Positions 62,647 to 64,000 of a DNA stretch of 64,000 nt are shown in pieces. The stretch lies in the NCBI GenBank assembly GCA_021527695.1, contig JAKFAO010000001.1, positions 558,001 through 622,000 on the forward strand, written 5' to 3'. The notes below the pieces were generated by a model. That model ran no database searches and was not told where the DNA came from. It saw only the letters and a program-made list of their open reading frames with translations. The DNA is from Naematelia aurantialba. Lineage: Eukaryota; Basidiomycota; Tremellomycetes; Tremellales; Naemateliaceae. The stretch's first letter is position 1; every line of letters starts with the position of its first letter. The position numbers and the translations under genes are program-made.

Positions 62647-63815
62647 ATGCACTCGCTGCCTGCGTCTACCCTTTCACTCCGCCCTTACGCTCCTAGCCTT
62701 GTCGCAGCACGGTATGTGGCTGACCACTCTTCTCGCTTAGAGTCGCAGGAGCAAATTTCGCAGAGGAGGCGACCATCCAATTACAATCCTACTCGCCATC
62801 TGACCGCCTCTACCTCCTGGGGAGAATTGAAGAGGAAGTCCGAGGGGTTGAAGGGGGCGACTGTGTTCTCTTCCCCACCGATTATGGACATACCACGGCC
62901 GTCAGTCTGAACGGCACAGTTGTCCTACCCGGTTCGGTTCCCCAGCTAGTGAGACTGTTCCTGTCTGGTCATCGGGGGGCTGCGATATCGTCCAACACAC
63001 CGTGGCAGGCGGTGGAGGCCTCTCAAGTCGTCCCTGACTTTCTCACCCGTCTTGCGCATTCTCGGGAAAGCGAGGTTTACCATTCACAGCAGAATGCTCA
63101 GTTGGGACATGCACACGGGAACGAAGATGATGGCGAGACGCATAGGGGAGGGGGAGGTCAAAGAGAGTTGGCCGCCCAGCCGCAACTTCCGTCTCGGAGC
63201 GAATCGGTTCTCGAGGTCAGAGAGATCTCCCGATTGAAGCGGAAGAGGACCTCGCGGAACGAGGATGAAAGCGAGCCTCCATCGCGAAGGGAGCACATAT
63301 CACACGTCGACTCGGCATCCCAAGCTGGTCCGAGTTTTCCTCTTGATCCGATATGTCTGGCTGGCCCGTCCTGTCCCCCCGACTGTGAATCTACGCTCCG
63401 GCGTAGCTCCAGAGCACGACCGGCAACCTCATACCATCATAGGCCAGCTTTGCGCCCTGAAGTACACCCATCACATCAGGACGAACAGACACGACCCATT
63501 AGGAGATCGAACCGGATTTTACAGGCGCCTCTCAGTGAGGGCAGTTCGCCATCTCAGCCCGGCGCCTCATCTCGCCGCAGGGCCGTGTCTCCGTCAGAAG
63601 CAGCCTTTAGCCCAGCTTCGGAGTCAGGACACCATGTCACCACCCAGTCTCTTGCTTCCGCTAGCCACAGGCCCTCTTCTCGTCTTACTGCCTCATCGCA
63701 CTCAGCTTCAGCGCCGTTGCGCCGTATCCATTCTAGCGGAAATGCGCTATCTGGCATAAACACTCCATCTCACAACACCGGCTCTTCCCATCCCGGCCCT
63801 TTCACGGACCTCTGA
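62647..63815 (+). CDS. Uncharacterised protein with a beta-rich head and disordered tail
   Basis: Exons 62647-62711 and 62741-63815; the intron is only 29 nt (GTATGT...CTTAG). About 379 residues. Head: TIQLQSYSPSDRLYLLGRIE, GDCVLFPTDYGHTTAVSL, NGTVVLPGSVPQLVRLFLSG. The helix-turn pattern VPQLVRLFLSG is similar in shape to the cluster motif at 6.6 kb (FPALVGLFNPPSE), a weak hint of relation. The tail is Ser/Pro/Arg-rich with basic runs (LKRKRTSRNEDESEPPSRRE), which suggests a nuclear protein. The frame ends at 63815, but the following bases stay Ser/Pro-coding-like and another exon could exist. No named family. Confidence 0.5.
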
Positions 63816-64000
63816 CCGTCCTCTGAGCCTGGGTCCTCCTCACAACGCGCTTCCACAACTCAGGCATGTTCCTCCTCTTCGGTACTGTCCACCTCTCGGG
63901 TCGCCTCGACCTCGCGACTCGACACTTCCCCTCACATTGATGCCGCCTCTGAAGCCGGTCAGTCTTCTCCCCCCGAAACCCTTAGCAAGGGAGGTGTAGA
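63816..64000. other. Right edge, undecided
   Basis: 185 bases after the stop at 63815, Ser/Pro/Thr-coding-like on plus, which may be a further exon or another gene running off the window. Confidence 0.3.

Overview
This window looks like nuclear chromosomal DNA of a basidiomycete fungus, most likely a tremellomycete yeast (Tremellales or Trichosporonales). That placement is an inference. It rests on dense genes broken by many introns of about 30-90 nt, GT-AG splice sites with a few GC-AG ones, compact intergenic gaps, and a set of housekeeping proteins (SPT6, actin capping protein alpha, ALG8, NADP isocitrate dehydrogenase, SDHAF3, MUS81, a SOG2-type RAM protein, NUP85, glucose-6-phosphate isomerase). 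I saw no rRNA gene, convincing tRNA, CRISPR array or transposase. Exon coordinates come from reading frames, splice consensus and family alignment by eye.

Layout. 1-4.0 kb (+): the 3' end of SPT6, a 1.5 kb gap, then capping protein alpha with a large acidic insertion. 4.8-11.8 kb: four small uncharacterised genes on + (4.8, 6.6, 8.2, 11.1 kb) and one on - (9.5-10.3 kb). 12-20.6 kb: an alpha/beta-hydrolase (-) and two different MFS transporters (+). 21.4-27.8 kb (-): six more small uncharacterised genes. 28.2-34.7 kb (-): a BRCT protein, ALG8 and NADP isocitrate dehydrogenase. 35.1-36.0 kb (+): SDHAF3. 36.7-45.0 kb (-): a sugar/polyol transporter, MUS81 and a disordered protein. 46-51.6 kb (-): a hypothetical gene and a SOG2-like RAM-pathway protein. 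52.3-55.2 kb (-): NUP85, divergent from glucose-6-phosphate isomerase (+, 55.4-57.7 kb). 58.1-59.6 kb (-): a two-finger AN1 protein. 60.0-61.6 kb (+): a DUF2456-like membrane protein. 62-63.8 kb (+): two uncharacterised genes.

The most interesting content is the set of small genes between 4.8 and 27.8 kb. Their sequences are very different, but most share an architecture: an N-terminal beta-rich segment with a conserved Trp and an Asp-Gly turn, a helical motif of the form hydrophobic-x-x-Phe-x-x-Pro followed by Leu/Ala positions, then one phase-2 intron and a short charged helical last exon. I interpret them as a fast-diverging tandem paralogue family. The left arm is transcribed rightwards and the right arm leftwards, flanking the hydrolase and the two transporters. 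Function is unknown. The conserved genes outside this block do not form an operon-like unit; they are ordinary housekeeping neighbours.
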